Below, piece after piece: positions 17,100 through 26,443 of a DNA stretch of 64,000 nt. Below the pieces are notes generated by a model. The model worked only from the letters and a program-made list of their open reading frames with translations, searched no databases and was not told the origin of the DNA. The stretch spans positions 1 through 64,000 of the forward strand of contig NZ_WMKZ01000025.1 of NCBI RefSeq assembly GCF_019024285.1, given 5' to 3'. Numbering within the stretch: the stretch's first letter is position 1; every line of letters starts with the position of its first letter. This DNA is from Alkalihalobacterium elongatum. GTDB lineage: Bacteria > Bacillota > Bacilli > Bacillales > Bacillaceae_F. A program made the translations under genes and the position numbers.

Positions 17100-18377
17100 A
17101 TGGTAGCAACTTTACTGACGTTAATGGTTATTTTTTTAGTGCTAGGTTTTCCGATGTTAATTCCTTTAATTGCTGCACCACTTATCGTTGTCATATTTTT
17201 TATTCCAAACATCGATCCGATATTTCTCATTCAGCAAATGATCCAAGGAATATCTCCTTACGTTCTATTAGCGGTTCCGCTGTTTATCTTTGCAGCAGAC
17301 ATTATGTCTACCGGAAAAACATCGAAACGGCTATTAGATTTTGTCGGTTCTTTTATCGGACATCTTAGAGGCGGTTACGCAATTACAACCGCTGCTGCTT
17401 GTACGTTATTCGGTTCGATCTCAGGTTCAACTCAGGCAACAGTTGTAGCGATCGGTAAGCCTATGCGCGAACGATTACGCTCGGTAGGCTATAAGGACTC
17501 CAATGCAATTGCTCTCATCATCAATGCGAGTGATCTTGCCTTATTAGTACCGCCGAGTATTGCGATGATTATTTACGCACTTGCTGCACCACGAGCTTCT
17601 GTAAGTGAGCTATTTATGGCTGGAATTGGTCCAGCAATTTTAGTTTTCACAATGTTTGCGGTGTATAGCTACATTTATGCACGAGTAAAAAACATCCCAA
17701 TGGTACCAAAAGCTACATGGAAAGAGCGATTGGTATTTACGCGTAAAGCATTACTTCCGCTAGGATTTCCAGTCATTATTATCGGGGGAATTTATTCAGG
17801 GGTTTTTAGTCCGACAGAAGCGGCTGCGATCTCGGTTTTATATGCACTAGTTTTAGAGGTCATTATTTTTAGAACGGTAAAAATAAAAGAAATCCCGAAA
17901 ATTGCGTTATCAACGGGGCTAGTAACATCGGCAGTCTTTATACTAGTTGCTGGCGGTCAAGCATTTTCATATGTCATTTCTTACGCTCGTATTCCACAAA
18001 TGGTCGCAAATAACGTGATGGGTGGGGATCCATCTGCACTTACAGTTTTATTTATCGTAGCGATTTTCTTTTTCATCGGCTGTATGTTTGTAGACCCAAT
18101 TGTTGTTATTTTAATTTTAACGCCAATCTTTTACCCAATCGCTATACAAGCTGGAGTCGACCCAATTCACTTAGGTGTCGTTATTACGTTCCAGGCAGCA
18201 TTAGGTTCTGCAACACCGCCATTTGGAGTCGATATATTTACCGCAAGTGCGGTCTTTAACAAATCGTATTTAGACGTAATACGGGGAACACCGCCGTATA
18301 TTGTCATGCTATTAATTGCATCGATATTAATTATATTATTTGAAGAAATTTCTCTTTTCTATCGTTATTTCATGTAA
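17100..18377 (+). CDS. dctM: TRAP transporter large permease (DctM)
   Basis: The 425-residue protein has about 12 membrane segments and the conserved blocks of DctM: LLAVPLFIFAADIM, GGYAITTAAACTLFGSISGS, and ATPPFGVDIFTAS near the C-terminus. It is the channel-forming subunit that works with DctQ. The start has GAGAGGG upstream, and it begins 53 bases after dctQ. Confidence 0.93.
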   Translation: MVATLLTLMVIFLVLGFPMLIPLIAAPLIVVIFFIPNIDPIFLIQQMIQGISPYVLLAVPLFIFAADIMSTGKTSKRLLDFVGSFIGHLRGGYAITTAAACTLFGSISGSTQATVVAIGKPMRERLRSVGYKDSNAIALIINASDLALLVPPSIAMIIYALAAPRASVSELFMAGIGPAILVFTMFAVYSYIYARVKNIPMVPKATWKERLVFTRKALLPLGFPVIIIGGIYSGVFSPTEAAAISVLYALVLEVIIFRTVKIKEIPKIALSTGLVTSAVFILVAGGQAFSYVISYARIPQMVANNVMGGDPSALTVLFIVAIFFFIGCMFVDPIVVILILTPIFYPIAIQAGVDPIHLGVVITFQAALGSATPPFGVDIFTASAVFNKSYLDVIRGTPPYIVMLLIASILIILFEEISLFYRYFM

Positions 18378-18414
18378 GAAAGAGAGTTTCATATAAAAAC
18401 ACAGGGGGTATTTG

Positions 18415-19467
18415 ATGTTTTTTAAACAGAAAAAGTTCATGTTACTTACGTTAGCCATCATGATGAGTGTGATACTTGCAGCTTGTGGTAGTGAAGATGC
18501 AGGTGGGGAAGGTACTTACAACTGGACATTCGTAACAGAAGAGATGGAAGGTCAAGTTCAATATGAATATGCAAAAGAGTTCGCAAACCGTCTTCATGAA
18601 AAATCAGATGGACAAATTAACATTGAAGTCTTTGAATTTGGAGGTCTAGGAAGTGAAGTAGACCAAGTTGAGCAACTTCAAAGTGGAATTGTTGAATTTG
18701 CGATTGTTTCTCCAGGATTTACTGGGACAATGGTTGATGAAGGACAACTTTTTGCACTGCAATTTTTATTTACAGATGATATGGAATTAAATCAAGAGAT
18801 TTTAAATACAAGTGAAGCTTTAAACGTACACCTTGCAAATAAATACGAGGAACATAATATTAAACCACTTGCATTCTTCACTGAAGGTGCGATGCAGTGG
18901 ACAGGGAACCGTGAGTTACGTACACCAGATGATTTCAATGGATTTAAAATGAGAACACAAGAATCACCACTAATTGTACGCTCATATGAGGCCTATGGTG
19001 CAGATCCAACACCAATGAGCTGGGGAGAGCTATATACATCACTAGATCGTGGCGTTGTTGACGGTCAAGAAAACCCTATCTTCTTCATCGAAGACGCGTC
19101 ATTCCATGAAGTACAAAGTCATATGACGATCTCTAGACATAATATTTATGTAGCGATGACAACAGTAAATCCAGACTTCTACAATGGTTTACCAGAAGAT
19201 ATTCGCAACATGATTGATGAGACGGTAGAGGAAATGCGTCCAGTAGGATTTGACCTTCAAGCACAGTTAAATGAGGAGTTACTAGACTCTATCATCGAAA
19301 GTGAAACGCATCCAACAGAAGTAATTGAGTTAACGGAAGCTGAAAGAGATGCTTTTAGAGCTTTAGCAGTACCAGTTCGTGAGTACTTTGTTGACCAAGT
19401 AGTTGGAGAAGATGGCAAGATGATTTTAGAAATGCTACAAGCTGAAATTGAAGATGCACAAAAATAA
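18415..19467 (+). CDS. dctP: TRAP transporter substrate-binding lipoprotein (DctP)
   Basis: A 350-residue lipoprotein: the signal ends in MMSVILAACGSED, where the cysteine is lipidated and anchors the protein outside the membrane. The mature part shows the DctP pattern, including the arginine in FKMRTQESPLIVRSYEAYG that normally grips the carboxylate of the ligand, and GELYTSLDRGVVDGQENP. The ligand cannot be told from sequence. ATG 18415 is chosen over the TTG just before it, as AGGGGG is better spaced. Confidence 0.92.
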   Translation: MFFKQKKFMLLTLAIMMSVILAACGSEDAGGEGTYNWTFVTEEMEGQVQYEYAKEFANRLHEKSDGQINIEVFEFGGLGSEVDQVEQLQSGIVEFAIVSPGFTGTMVDEGQLFALQFLFTDDMELNQEILNTSEALNVHLANKYEEHNIKPLAFFTEGAMQWTGNRELRTPDDFNGFKMRTQESPLIVRSYEAYGADPTPMSWGELYTSLDRGVVDGQENPIFFIEDASFHEVQSHMTISRHNIYVAMTTVNPDFYNGLPEDIRNMIDETVEEMRPVGFDLQAQLNEELLDSIIESETHPTEVIELTEAERDAFRALAVPVREYFVDQVVGEDGKMILEMLQAEIEDAQK

Positions 19468-19483
19468 AATAGTAATAGCAAAG

Positions 19484-19542
19484 AGACTGACTATGTCACT
19501 TTGAACAAATACGTTCAAGGCTGGCAGGTCAGTCTTTTTTTT
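19484..19542 (+). terminator. Terminator of the TRAP operon
   Basis: AGACTGAC pairs with GTCAGTCT and eight T residues follow; the long loop contains a second hairpin (TTGAAC...GTTCAA). Confidence 0.8.
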
Positions 19543-19786
19543 GTGCTATATGCCAAGCTCTTCCTTGATAATTGTTGATTGGCTCGGTCAGCCTTATAAA
19601 AAGATAAATGTCACTCGCGCTTTCAGCTTCTAGTAAGGAACCAATATTCCACATTTACAAGATACCTTTGTCAACAACTATTCTAGAAAAATATTACATT
19701 GACTTGAAAGGAGAAAGAATGATAGTCTTTAGCATGTTAATCATTTAATATACTAAAGTGCTTTGGGTGTTAAGGAGGATATTTTA
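19543..19786. other. Spacer before yuiF
   Basis: No gene seen. The stretch contains CCAAGCTCTTCC...GGCTCGGTCAGCC of unknown meaning, and TAAGGAGGA before yuiF. Confidence 0.45.
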
Positions 19787-21109
19787 ATGAATGCAGTCAT
19801 CATCGCTGTTCTTATTATGCTAGTGTTAAGCTTAGCTAGAGTTCACGTAGTTATTGCCCTTGTTATTGGTGCATTGGTTGGTGGACTAATTGGAGGCTTA
19901 GGTTTAACTGAAACAATTGATGTGTTTACAAATGGACTTGGAGGCAGTGCAAATGTAGCGTTAAGCTATGCGTTACTAGGTGGTTTTGCTATCGCTATTA
20001 GTCGCACAGGGTTACCTGATGTTATTGTAAACATGGCACTTGCTATTGTGGGGAAAGAGGGAGACAGTCGGAAAAAGGCATTATCAAAGGCATTAATTTT
20101 TATTATTATACTTACTATATCGTGCTTTTCACAAAACGTCGTTCCAATTCATATTGCGTTCATCCCTATTCTAATTCCGCCAATCTTGAAAATTTTAAAT
20201 GAACTGGGAGTTGATCGTCGCGCAATTGCAACGGTCATTACCTTTGGATTAACAGCACCTTATATTTTACTTCCTTATGGTTTTGGTGCTATCTATCATG
20301 ATATTGTCGAAGCGAATATGGCGGAAAGTGGACTTGTCATTAATCGTTCGGATATACCAACGGCATTATTGTTACCCGTCGCAGGTTTAATCATTGGACT
20401 ACTTGTTGCCGTGTTAATTACTTATCGGAAACAACGAAACTATAAAACGAGAGAATTAATGAATAGTCAGCAAATTTTGGAAAAAAACTACTCGAAACGC
20501 TCGATTGTTTTTGCGATTCTTGCAATCGTAGTTACATTAATCGTTCAAATTTATACGAAATCAATGATCATATCCGCACTATCAGGGTTAGTTGTCATTT
20601 ATTTAAGTGGAACGATGAAATGGAAAGAGTCAGATGAGCTCGTTACTAATGGTATGAAAATGATGGCTTTTATCGGCTTTGTTATGCTTTCCGCATCAGG
20701 CTTTGCTGCTGTTATTAGGGAAACGGGGCATGTGGATCTGCTAGTTGAACAAGTAGCGGGTGTTATTGGCCAAAACCAAGGATTAGCAGCATTTATGATG
20801 CTTCTTGTAGGCTTGTTTATTACGATGGGAATTGGATCATCCTTCTCAACGATTCCGATAATTGCAGCTATTTTTGTTCCTCTAGGTGTGGCTGTAGGAT
20901 TTAGTCCACTAGCGATCATTGCTTTAATCGGAACAGCTGGAGCATTAGGAGACGCTGGAGCACCTGCATCTGATAGTACGCTTGGCCCTACCGCTGGATT
21001 AAATGCAGACGGACAACATGATCATATTTGGGATACTTGTGTTCCAACATTCATCCATTTTAATATTCCATTGCTTGTTTTTGGTTGGCTAGCAGCAATG
21101 ATTTTGTAA
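19787..21109 (+). CDS. yuiF: YuiF-like Na+/H+ antiporter-family permease
   Basis: A 440-residue permease with about 12 membrane segments, related to the NhaC/amino-acid permease superfamily. Signature pieces are GFAIAISRTGLPDVIVN, FSQNVVPIHIAFIPILIPP, FITMGIGSSFSTIPIIAAIF and GDAGAPASDSTLGPTAGLNA. Annotation in other bacilli is Na+/H+ antiporter or amino acid transporter; substrate is not proven. ATG 19787 has TAAGGAGG upstream. The locus matches B. subtilis yuiF downstream of pepA, with the TRAP operon inserted between. Confidence 0.85.
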   Translation: MNAVIIAVLIMLVLSLARVHVVIALVIGALVGGLIGGLGLTETIDVFTNGLGGSANVALSYALLGGFAIAISRTGLPDVIVNMALAIVGKEGDSRKKALSKALIFIIILTISCFSQNVVPIHIAFIPILIPPILKILNELGVDRRAIATVITFGLTAPYILLPYGFGAIYHDIVEANMAESGLVINRSDIPTALLLPVAGLIIGLLVAVLITYRKQRNYKTRELMNSQQILEKNYSKRSIVFAILAIVVTLIVQIYTKSMIISALSGLVVIYLSGTMKWKESDELVTNGMKMMAFIGFVMLSASGFAAVIRETGHVDLLVEQVAGVIGQNQGLAAFMMLLVGLFITMGIGSSFSTIPIIAAIFVPLGVAVGFSPLAIIALIGTAGALGDAGAPASDSTLGPTAGLNADGQHDHIWDTCVPTFIHFNIPLLVFGWLAAMIL

Positions 21110-21316
21110 TGACTTTGGGCTCATTTTATTTTTTTAGCTCCTAGAAAAGATGTTAAGATAATATTTCACACGATGATCCCAAAATGAACAGGTATTAACA
21201 AAATACACGAAACCACTTTTTAGAAAAAAATTTCAGGGAATTTGTAGATTATTGAAACCTAACAATGGGTAAATACGTCTATATAGATGTAGTATTTAAT
21301 TGTTAGGGGAATGTAT

Positions 21317-21949
21317 ATGTGGTATAGATTTAAAAAGGTTAGTGTTATTTTATTTGTTCTTCTCTTAAGTGGATGTTCGTCTATTGATGAAAGAGAAATT
21401 GTATATCATTTAAATGAAATATTCACCACTGCATCGAAGCTCTTTCAAAATCATAGCCCGTATGGAGATCTGTTTTACAATGAACAGTTTCATACGTTTG
21501 AAGAAGTTAAAAGACTGTTAGATTCGAAAGTAACAGAGGATGGACTTTTTTATATGATTGATCGAATTTTTGATCAGGACGAAGAAATATTAGTCTATAA
21601 AGAGCCTTTTCAAGAGTATATTCACGAGTCCAACGTATACAATTCTACAATTAATGTGTCAAATAGTTACTATGAAACGGTCAGAGAGACGATTCTTAAT
21701 CCTGGTCTTCGTTTAATTCCAGAAGAGGAGCTTCAATTTGAGGAGCACGGCGATACGATTATTGTTACTGGAGAGAATATCTTTATTGAATTTTATGATA
21801 TAGATAATTATAGTGGATCTTCCCATCAATATGCGAGATATGGCTATCCAGCGAATGATGTTCTATCGGTAACGTTTACGTTCATTAGGGAAGATGACGG
21901 ATACTTATTAGATTCTTTTGAGATTGAAGATGGAGAGATTGTTTCTTGA
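21317..21949 (+). CDS. Putative lipoprotein, unknown function
   Basis: A 210-residue protein with a lipoprotein signal, FVLLLSGCSSIDE, where the cysteine should be lipidated. The mature part is acidic, without other membrane segments, and ends in beta-rich YLLDSFEIEDGEIVS. ATG 21317 is preferred to ATG 21311 because TTAGGGGA is then properly spaced. It lies 190 bases before the ECF sigma gene and could belong to that cell-envelope system, but that is only a guess. No family recognised. Confidence 0.75.
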   Translation: MWYRFKKVSVILFVLLLSGCSSIDEREIVYHLNEIFTTASKLFQNHSPYGDLFYNEQFHTFEEVKRLLDSKVTEDGLFYMIDRIFDQDEEILVYKEPFQEYIHESNVYNSTINVSNSYYETVRETILNPGLRLIPEEELQFEEHGDTIIVTGENIFIEFYDIDNYSGSSHQYARYGYPANDVLSVTFTFIREDDGYLLDSFEIEDGEIVS

Positions 21950-22139
21950 AATACAATACCAGTGAAAACATCTCTAAACTAGGTAAAGAAACCGTAAAGA
22001 TAAAAGTCAATTCATAATTAATGAGGCACTTGGGAGACCGAGTGTCTTTTTGGTTTAGGTGAGTTTTTAGAAAAAATGTAACTTTTTTCAAACTCATTCG
22101 TTGTAAAAGTATAAATTTTTATAGAAGGGAGAGAAAGCT

Positions 22140-22682
22140 TTGGAGCAAGAGGACGTAATAGAAACGATAAATGCTTGGTACACACTTCATAGCAGGGAAC
22201 TTTTTCAATATATTTTTTTCATGATCCATGAACATGAGCAAGCGAAAGACTTAATGCAAGATACATTTGTACGGGCACATAGTCATTTCCATTTGTTTGA
22301 TGGAAACAATGCGAAAGGCTGGTTATTTAGAATAGCAAGAAATGTAACGATTGACTACCTTCGTAAAAAAAGAACAAAAACTATTGTGACGAACCCCTTC
22401 TTTCTTTTTAAAACAAGTAATCCTTCTGCAGAACACATTGTTACAGCGAATGAAACGGAACGAGAGTTATATTTTGCATTAAGTAAGCTAAAGCGTAACT
22501 ACCGAGATGTGATAATTCTCCGTAAAATCAAAGGGTTTTCGATAGATGAAACGACTAAAATACTTGGTTGGAGCGAAAGTAAAGTGAAAACAACCTTAGT
22601 AAGAGGGTTAAAAGCGTTAAAAAAACAATTAGAAAAGGAGGGCTATTCACATGAAAGAACTGAAAGAGATTACCGAGTATGA
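22140..22682 (+). CDS. ECF-type RNA polymerase sigma factor
   Basis: A 180-residue sigma factor with region 2 (LFQYIFFMIHEHEQAKDLMQ, DTFVRAH, GWLFRIARNVTIDYLRKKR) and region 4 (LKRNYRDVIILRKIKGFSI, GWSESKVKTTLVRGLKAL), and no regions 1 or 3. Start is the TTG at 22140 behind AAGGGAGAG. The last 32 bases overlap the next gene, which encodes a membrane protein, the usual sigma/anti-sigma layout. The SigV/SigM/SigW-like envelope-stress group is likely; the exact group is open. Confidence 0.93.
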   Translation: MEQEDVIETINAWYTLHSRELFQYIFFMIHEHEQAKDLMQDTFVRAHSHFHLFDGNNAKGWLFRIARNVTIDYLRKKRTKTIVTNPFFLFKTSNPSAEHIVTANETERELYFALSKLKRNYRDVIILRKIKGFSIDETTKILGWSESKVKTTLVRGLKALKKQLEKEGYSHERTERDYRV

Positions 22683-23238
22683 TGAGCACTTAAGGGCATT
22701 AGGCCAGAAAGCAACAATGAGTGAGGTGGAACATACGGAAGTTAGACGTAAACTGAACGACATTATTAGCAGAGAGCCATTAAACAAAGACTTTCATAAC
22801 CTCAATAGTGTTAAAAAAACATATATTATTGCACTAACCTTTGCGTCGATTCTTATGATTGTTTTATTCGTTCCTAGTTTAGTGGGATTTTTGCAAGGAA
22901 ATGAACATGCGGTTCCTTATGAGGTGATCGATACTGGGGGAGCTGTTGATCAAGTGGAAGATAGTAGGAAGTCTATTGGTATAGGACCTATGATAATTTT
23001 GTTGCTGTTTAGTGGCATTGGCTTCATTTGTTTTTATTTTGCATTTAAGCCACGAAAAAATGACGATAAAAGCTTCCTTGAACTATTCGGCTATGAGTCC
23101 TTTTTAACGATAGCCTTCGCTATCCTTTTATGGATTTGTAAAAAAACATTACCAGAAACTGTCTATGTATTCGTCTTCAGAGCGATAGTTTTTGCTATCG
23201 GCATCACCATATTTTATTACCTATCCTTATTTATTTAA
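22651..23238 (+). CDS. Putative membrane anti-sigma factor
   Basis: A 195-residue protein with a cytoplasmic helical head of about 50 residues (EYDEHLRALGQKATMSEVEH) and four membrane segments. Its gene begins inside the sigma gene, with AAAGGAGGG before the ATG, so translation is coupled. I infer that it holds the sigma factor at the membrane; no zinc anti-sigma (HxxxCxxC) motif is seen. Confidence 0.7.
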   Translation: MKELKEITEYDEHLRALGQKATMSEVEHTEVRRKLNDIISREPLNKDFHNLNSVKKTYIIALTFASILMIVLFVPSLVGFLQGNEHAVPYEVIDTGGAVDQVEDSRKSIGIGPMIILLLFSGIGFICFYFAFKPRKNDDKSFLELFGYESFLTIAFAILLWICKKTLPETVYVFVFRAIVFAIGITIFYYLSLFI

Positions 23239-23240
23239 AC

Positions 23241-23295
23241 GGTGCCAGGCACCTTCAGCACTGCAATATTGTACAGTGTTGAAGGTGCCTGGCAC
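23241..23295. repeat. GGTGCCAGGCACC hairpin repeat, copy 4
   Basis: The arms GGTGCCAGGCACCTTCAGC and GTTGAAGGTGCCTGGCAC, with inner bases CACTG and CAGTG, form a long imperfect hairpin. It sits between the converging anti-sigma and bioY genes. Confidence 0.9.
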
Positions 23296-23311
23296 TTGAT
23301 TTTTTCTGCTT

Positions 23312-23905
23312 TTATGACGCCACGTCGTAGCCTCTTGCATTTTTCTTCGTTGCATTATAGACACGCTCGCAAATAATAGCTCCAATAGCAGTGACGATAA
23401 GGTCTTTAATTAATGGAGCGACCATCCAAACCCATGCCATTTTGTAAGTAAATCCGTCTGGAGCTTGTGCAATCGTAATGTAGGCAAAGTACATATAGTT
23501 GGTACCGAGAATATACGTAATGGCAAGTCCTGTGTAGCATGCGAATAAGAACGTTTTAAACGTAGCTACACTAGCTTTTTCAATAATTTTTCCAGTGACA
23601 TATGCAATTAAAATAAATGATAGGATAAATCCAAAAGTAGGTGAAACAAGTGTACTTAATCCACCTTTCATTTGCGCGAAAATCGGAGCTCCTATTAAAC
23701 CGACTAACATATAGACAGTCATTGCGGTAGCACCTAATTTACTTCCTAATAAAGCACCAGCCATTATAGCAAAGATAGCTTGAAGAGTAATAGGTACTCC
23801 TCCAATCACTAAAAATGACGTTACATTTGCTCCGATAGCCATAAGGGCTACAAACAATGGAACCATGACTAAATCTTTTGTTTTAAATTTAGATGCAGTA
23901 GACAA
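23312..23905 (-). CDS. bioY: Biotin transporter S component BioY
   Basis: A 197-residue membrane protein with six segments and the BioY motif VIGGVPITLQAIFAIMAGALLG, followed by GLIGAPIFAQMKGG and SPTFGFILSF. BioY binds biotin in ECF-type transporters and works with the shared EcfA/EcfT energy module encoded elsewhere. TTG 23905 is chosen because AGAGGTGA sits upstream; the frame to 23938 runs through the operator. The BirA-like site over its ribosome binding site supports biotin control. Confidence 0.95.
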   Translation of the reverse strand: MSTASKFKTKDLVMVPLFVALMAIGANVTSFLVIGGVPITLQAIFAIMAGALLGSKLGATAMTVYMLVGLIGAPIFAQMKGGLSTLVSPTFGFILSFILIAYVTGKIIEKASVATFKTFLFACYTGLAITYILGTNYMYFAYITIAQAPDGFTYKMAWVWMVAPLIKDLIVTAIGAIICERVYNATKKNARGYDVAS

Positions 23906-23906
23906 T

Positions 23907-23938
23907 ATGTTCACCTCTTTTGATATTTTGGTTAACAA
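23907..23938 (-). promoter_or_regulatory. BirA (biotin repressor) operator
   Basis: On the minus strand TTGTTAACC, 14 free bases and GGTGAACAT form the inverted repeat expected for BirA (consensus TTGTTAACC-N14/16-GGTTAACAA). The right half contains the SD sequence of bioY. The TTGACA at 23971-23966 may be the promoter -35. Confidence 0.8.
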
Positions 23939-23989
23939 TATAATATATAAAAGTTCACTAAAGTGTCAATCTTAATTTTTACTTTCAAT

Positions 23990-24180
23990 CTGGGAGAGCG
24001 TGACCGCGAGAGGTAGGAATTAGGAGAAAACGGTAACGAAAGAGCAGTTACGAAGCCGATGGAGGAAAAAATTAGGAGAGATTGGTAACGAAAGAGTCAT
24101 TACGAACCCGCGAGAAAAAAACCTAAGAGAACTCGGTAACGAAAAGGCAGTTACATACCTACTAGAGCAAAAAACTATAG
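23990..24180. repeat. Three to four imperfect 52-bp tandem units
   Basis: GGTAACGAAA begins at 24032, 24084 and 24135, steps of 52 and 51. Each unit reads roughly GAACCCGCGAGAAAAAAA, then TAGGAGA, then CGGTAACGAAAGAG, then AGTTAC. It is diverged from, but alignable with, the 52-bp array at 4094-4302 (CGGTCACTAAAGAG there, CGGTAACGAAAGAG here). Confidence 0.88.
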
Positions 24181-24322
24181 AATGCATTAGGGCGCTACTT
24201 GCTAAGGGACTCTGCCACTTCTTAATGCCAGTAAATAAATCGGAAAACTGTATGTCATTTTTCCTAATACACTTTACAAGTATTTAATAGAGGAATAAGC
24301 TATAATTAAAATTATCTATTAA

Positions 24323-24525
24323 TCCCGTTTAACTGGCGCTAAGACTCCCACATCAAGCCTTAGAGGAAGCGCATAGCTAAGTGGGAGACGATGGACACAG
24401 ACTAAGGTCGCTGCGTCCTGTGGCAACGGTGTGACCCACTTGATGTGGGCCACAGTAACAACCTGATTGTTTCTACTAATTTTCAGTGAGGGATGAGAAC
24501 CTCCCACTGAAGAAGTTTCACTTTA
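24323..24525. mobile_element. PATE-like non-autonomous IS200/IS605-type element
   Basis: The segment begins with CTGGCGCTAAGACTCCCACA, contains nested palindromes (CCCACATCAAG with CTTGATGTGGG; CTCCCAC with GTGGGAG) and ends with a CAGTGAGGG...CTCCCACTG hairpin and GAAGTTTCAC. That right end resembles the IS605/IS1341 right end, whose transcript is the TnpB guide RNA. No tnpA or tnpB is present. The shorter copy is at 8211-8312. Confidence 0.55.
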
Positions 24526-24568
24526 TCTTGGTAAACTATTATTTAAAAGGCATAAAGAAGGGGCTAGT

Positions 24569-25411
24569 ATGACAAAAATTAAAATTGTAACGGATTCAAC
24601 TGTAGATTTTTATGAGCAATTAGAAGGATTAGACGTTGAGGTCGTTCCATTGTCTGTAACAATTGATGGAAAGTCCTATCTAGATGGTGTTGATATCACG
24701 TCCGAAGAATATATTGAGAAACTAACACAAAGTGAGGAAATACCTAAAACATCACAACCTGCTGTTGGTACTTTTGTAGATACATATAACCGCTTAGGTG
24801 AAGACGGAAGTGAAATTATTTCCATACATATGACATCAGGAATGAGTGGAACCGTTACTGCAGCTGAAACGGCTGCTGGGTTAGTTGATGTTCCAGTGAC
24901 AGTAGTAGACTCTAGATTTATTTCTGCTGCATTATCCTTTCAAGTGATTGAAGCGGCAAAGCTGGCAAAGGAAGGGAAAAGCAAGGAAGAAATTTTAAAA
25001 CGCTTAGATGAAGTACGGGCCAATTCCTCGCTATTCATTATGGTCGATACGTTAGACTATCTAGTTAAAGGTGGACGGATCGGTAGGGGTAAAGCACTTA
25101 TTGGTTCGTTATTAAAAATTAAACCAATCGCATCTCTTGAAGATGGAGTTTATACGCCAGTGACGAAAGTCAGAACGTACTCTCAATTAATAAAATATGT
25201 TCAAGGACAGTTTAAAGAAGATATGAATGGGAAGACGGTAAAATCCATCGGAATTGCTCATGCTGACACGGAATCATTAGCAAATCAAATAAAAACATCG
25301 TTCATAAATGATGGTGTGGCAGAAGACAAAATAAACATTGCATTCACAACGCCAATTATTAGTACACATACAGGGCCAGGTGCGATCGCTGTCATGTACT
25401 ATGCGGAATAA
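24569..25411 (+). CDS. degV: DegV family fatty-acid-binding protein
   Basis: The 280-residue protein opens KIKIVTDSTVDFY and has the family blocks KTSQPAVGTFVDTY, IHMTSGMSGT, DTLDYLVKGGRIG and, at the end, THTGPGAIAVMYY. DegV proteins (FakB type) bind a fatty acid and present it to the kinase FakA for phosphorylation. No fakA is nearby. AGAAGGGGC precedes the ATG. Confidence 0.93.
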   Translation: MTKIKIVTDSTVDFYEQLEGLDVEVVPLSVTIDGKSYLDGVDITSEEYIEKLTQSEEIPKTSQPAVGTFVDTYNRLGEDGSEIISIHMTSGMSGTVTAAETAAGLVDVPVTVVDSRFISAALSFQVIEAAKLAKEGKSKEEILKRLDEVRANSSLFIMVDTLDYLVKGGRIGRGKALIGSLLKIKPIASLEDGVYTPVTKVRTYSQLIKYVQGQFKEDMNGKTVKSIGIAHADTESLANQIKTSFINDGVAEDKINIAFTTPIISTHTGPGAIAVMYYAE

Positions 25412-25426
25412 AAAAATAAAAAATGC

Positions 25427-25453
25427 AAAAAGGCCGTAAAAAACGGCCTTTTT
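25427..25453 (+). terminator. Terminator of degV
   Basis: AAAAAGGCCGT and ACGGCCTTTTT form the hairpin with a T-run, 15 bases after the stop codon. Confidence 0.92.
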
Positions 25454-25553
25454 CTTGTACCAATATATTTTACAGTTTGTTCACATAAGTCTTTCTCCAG
25501 CTACTCGAAGTCGCAATGAGCAGTAAATAATGTGGATCAGTCCTAAGTTTTAC

Positions 25554-25826
25554 TTATTTAACTGCATCTTTTAATTGCTTACCTGCTTTGAATGCAGGAG
25601 TTTTACTAGCAGCGATTTCGATTTCCTCACCCGTTTGTGGGTTTCTACCTTTTCTTGCAGCGCGCTCTCTCACTTCAAAGTTACCAAAACCGATAATTTG
25701 GACACTGTCACCTTTTGATAGTGTGTCAGAAATAACTTCAAAAAGTGAATTTACACAAGTTGAAACATCTTTTTTCGTTAACTCCGAGTGTTCAGCCACC
25801 GCGTTTATTAGTTCAGTTTTATTCAT
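25554..25826 (-). CDS. hup: HU-type histone-like DNA-binding protein
   Basis: The 90-residue protein is a complete [14 protein letters not shown] at the start, the [13 protein letters not shown] stretch, and the DNA-intercalating arm tip RNPQTGEEI, ending [14 protein letters not shown] bends and compacts DNA throughout the nucleoid. It may be one of several HU copies, since the main bacillus gene hbs usually lies elsewhere. GGGAGGG precedes the ATG. It has its own promoter region, and no partner gene is adjacent. Confidence 0.95.
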   Translation of the reverse strand: MNKTELINAVAEHSELTKKDVSTCVNSLFEVISDTLSKGDSVQIIGFGNFEVRERAARKGRNPQTGEEIEIAASKTPAFKAGKQLKDAVK

Positions 25827-26443
25827 AATTTACCCTCCCAAATCTACTAATTTTACTTAGTTGCTATCATCGTAACCGTTTTTATAATAAATATACATCA
25901 AAACCGCTGTTTTATTGGAAATTTTTACTTTTTGGTTCGGATTTGGACGTTTTTTATGAAGATGACCATCTTTTGGACTCAAAAGCCAAGGAGAAGGTGC
26001 GAACAGGGTTTGACCCTTTTATTTGATCTGTTTCAAAGATTTAGGCTATTATGTAAATTTTGTCACAACTAGGCCGTTTCTATTTTAGGGTAGGCGTGAA
26101 CAACCAACCCGGTGATGATTAACTTTCCAATAGAATAAAAAGGACCAATATCTTTTAGAAAACGGACAAGATTTAAGAAAAAAAGAATTTAATTAAAACT
26201 ATATTTTCAAATCAATCAACCTAATAGGACTGATAGCCATATTTGATAGCCATATTTATTTTAAATTAACGAACTAAAAAAGAATAAAGCTTAACTAGAT
26301 GCGGAAAATTAAGGTTATAAAAAGGATAAATTTGAAAATGCTGAATTTTAGTAATTGCCTTTAATCCTATCTCAATATTGTTTATAATAGTTAAATGTGT
26401 TTTTAGTATAATAATTTTCTAATAGTTTTTGAGGAGGTTAAGC
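25827..26443. other. Long spacer between divergent hup and abgT
   Basis: About 620 bases with no open frame worth calling. It must hold both promoters. TGATAGCCATATTTATT-like direct repeats occur near 26230-26260. I see no riboswitch or operator that I can name. Confidence 0.5.

Noticed and set aside
24319-24507. 62-residue minus-strand frame
   Set aside because: It covers the palindromes of the IS200/IS605-like element; there is no ribosome site or domain.
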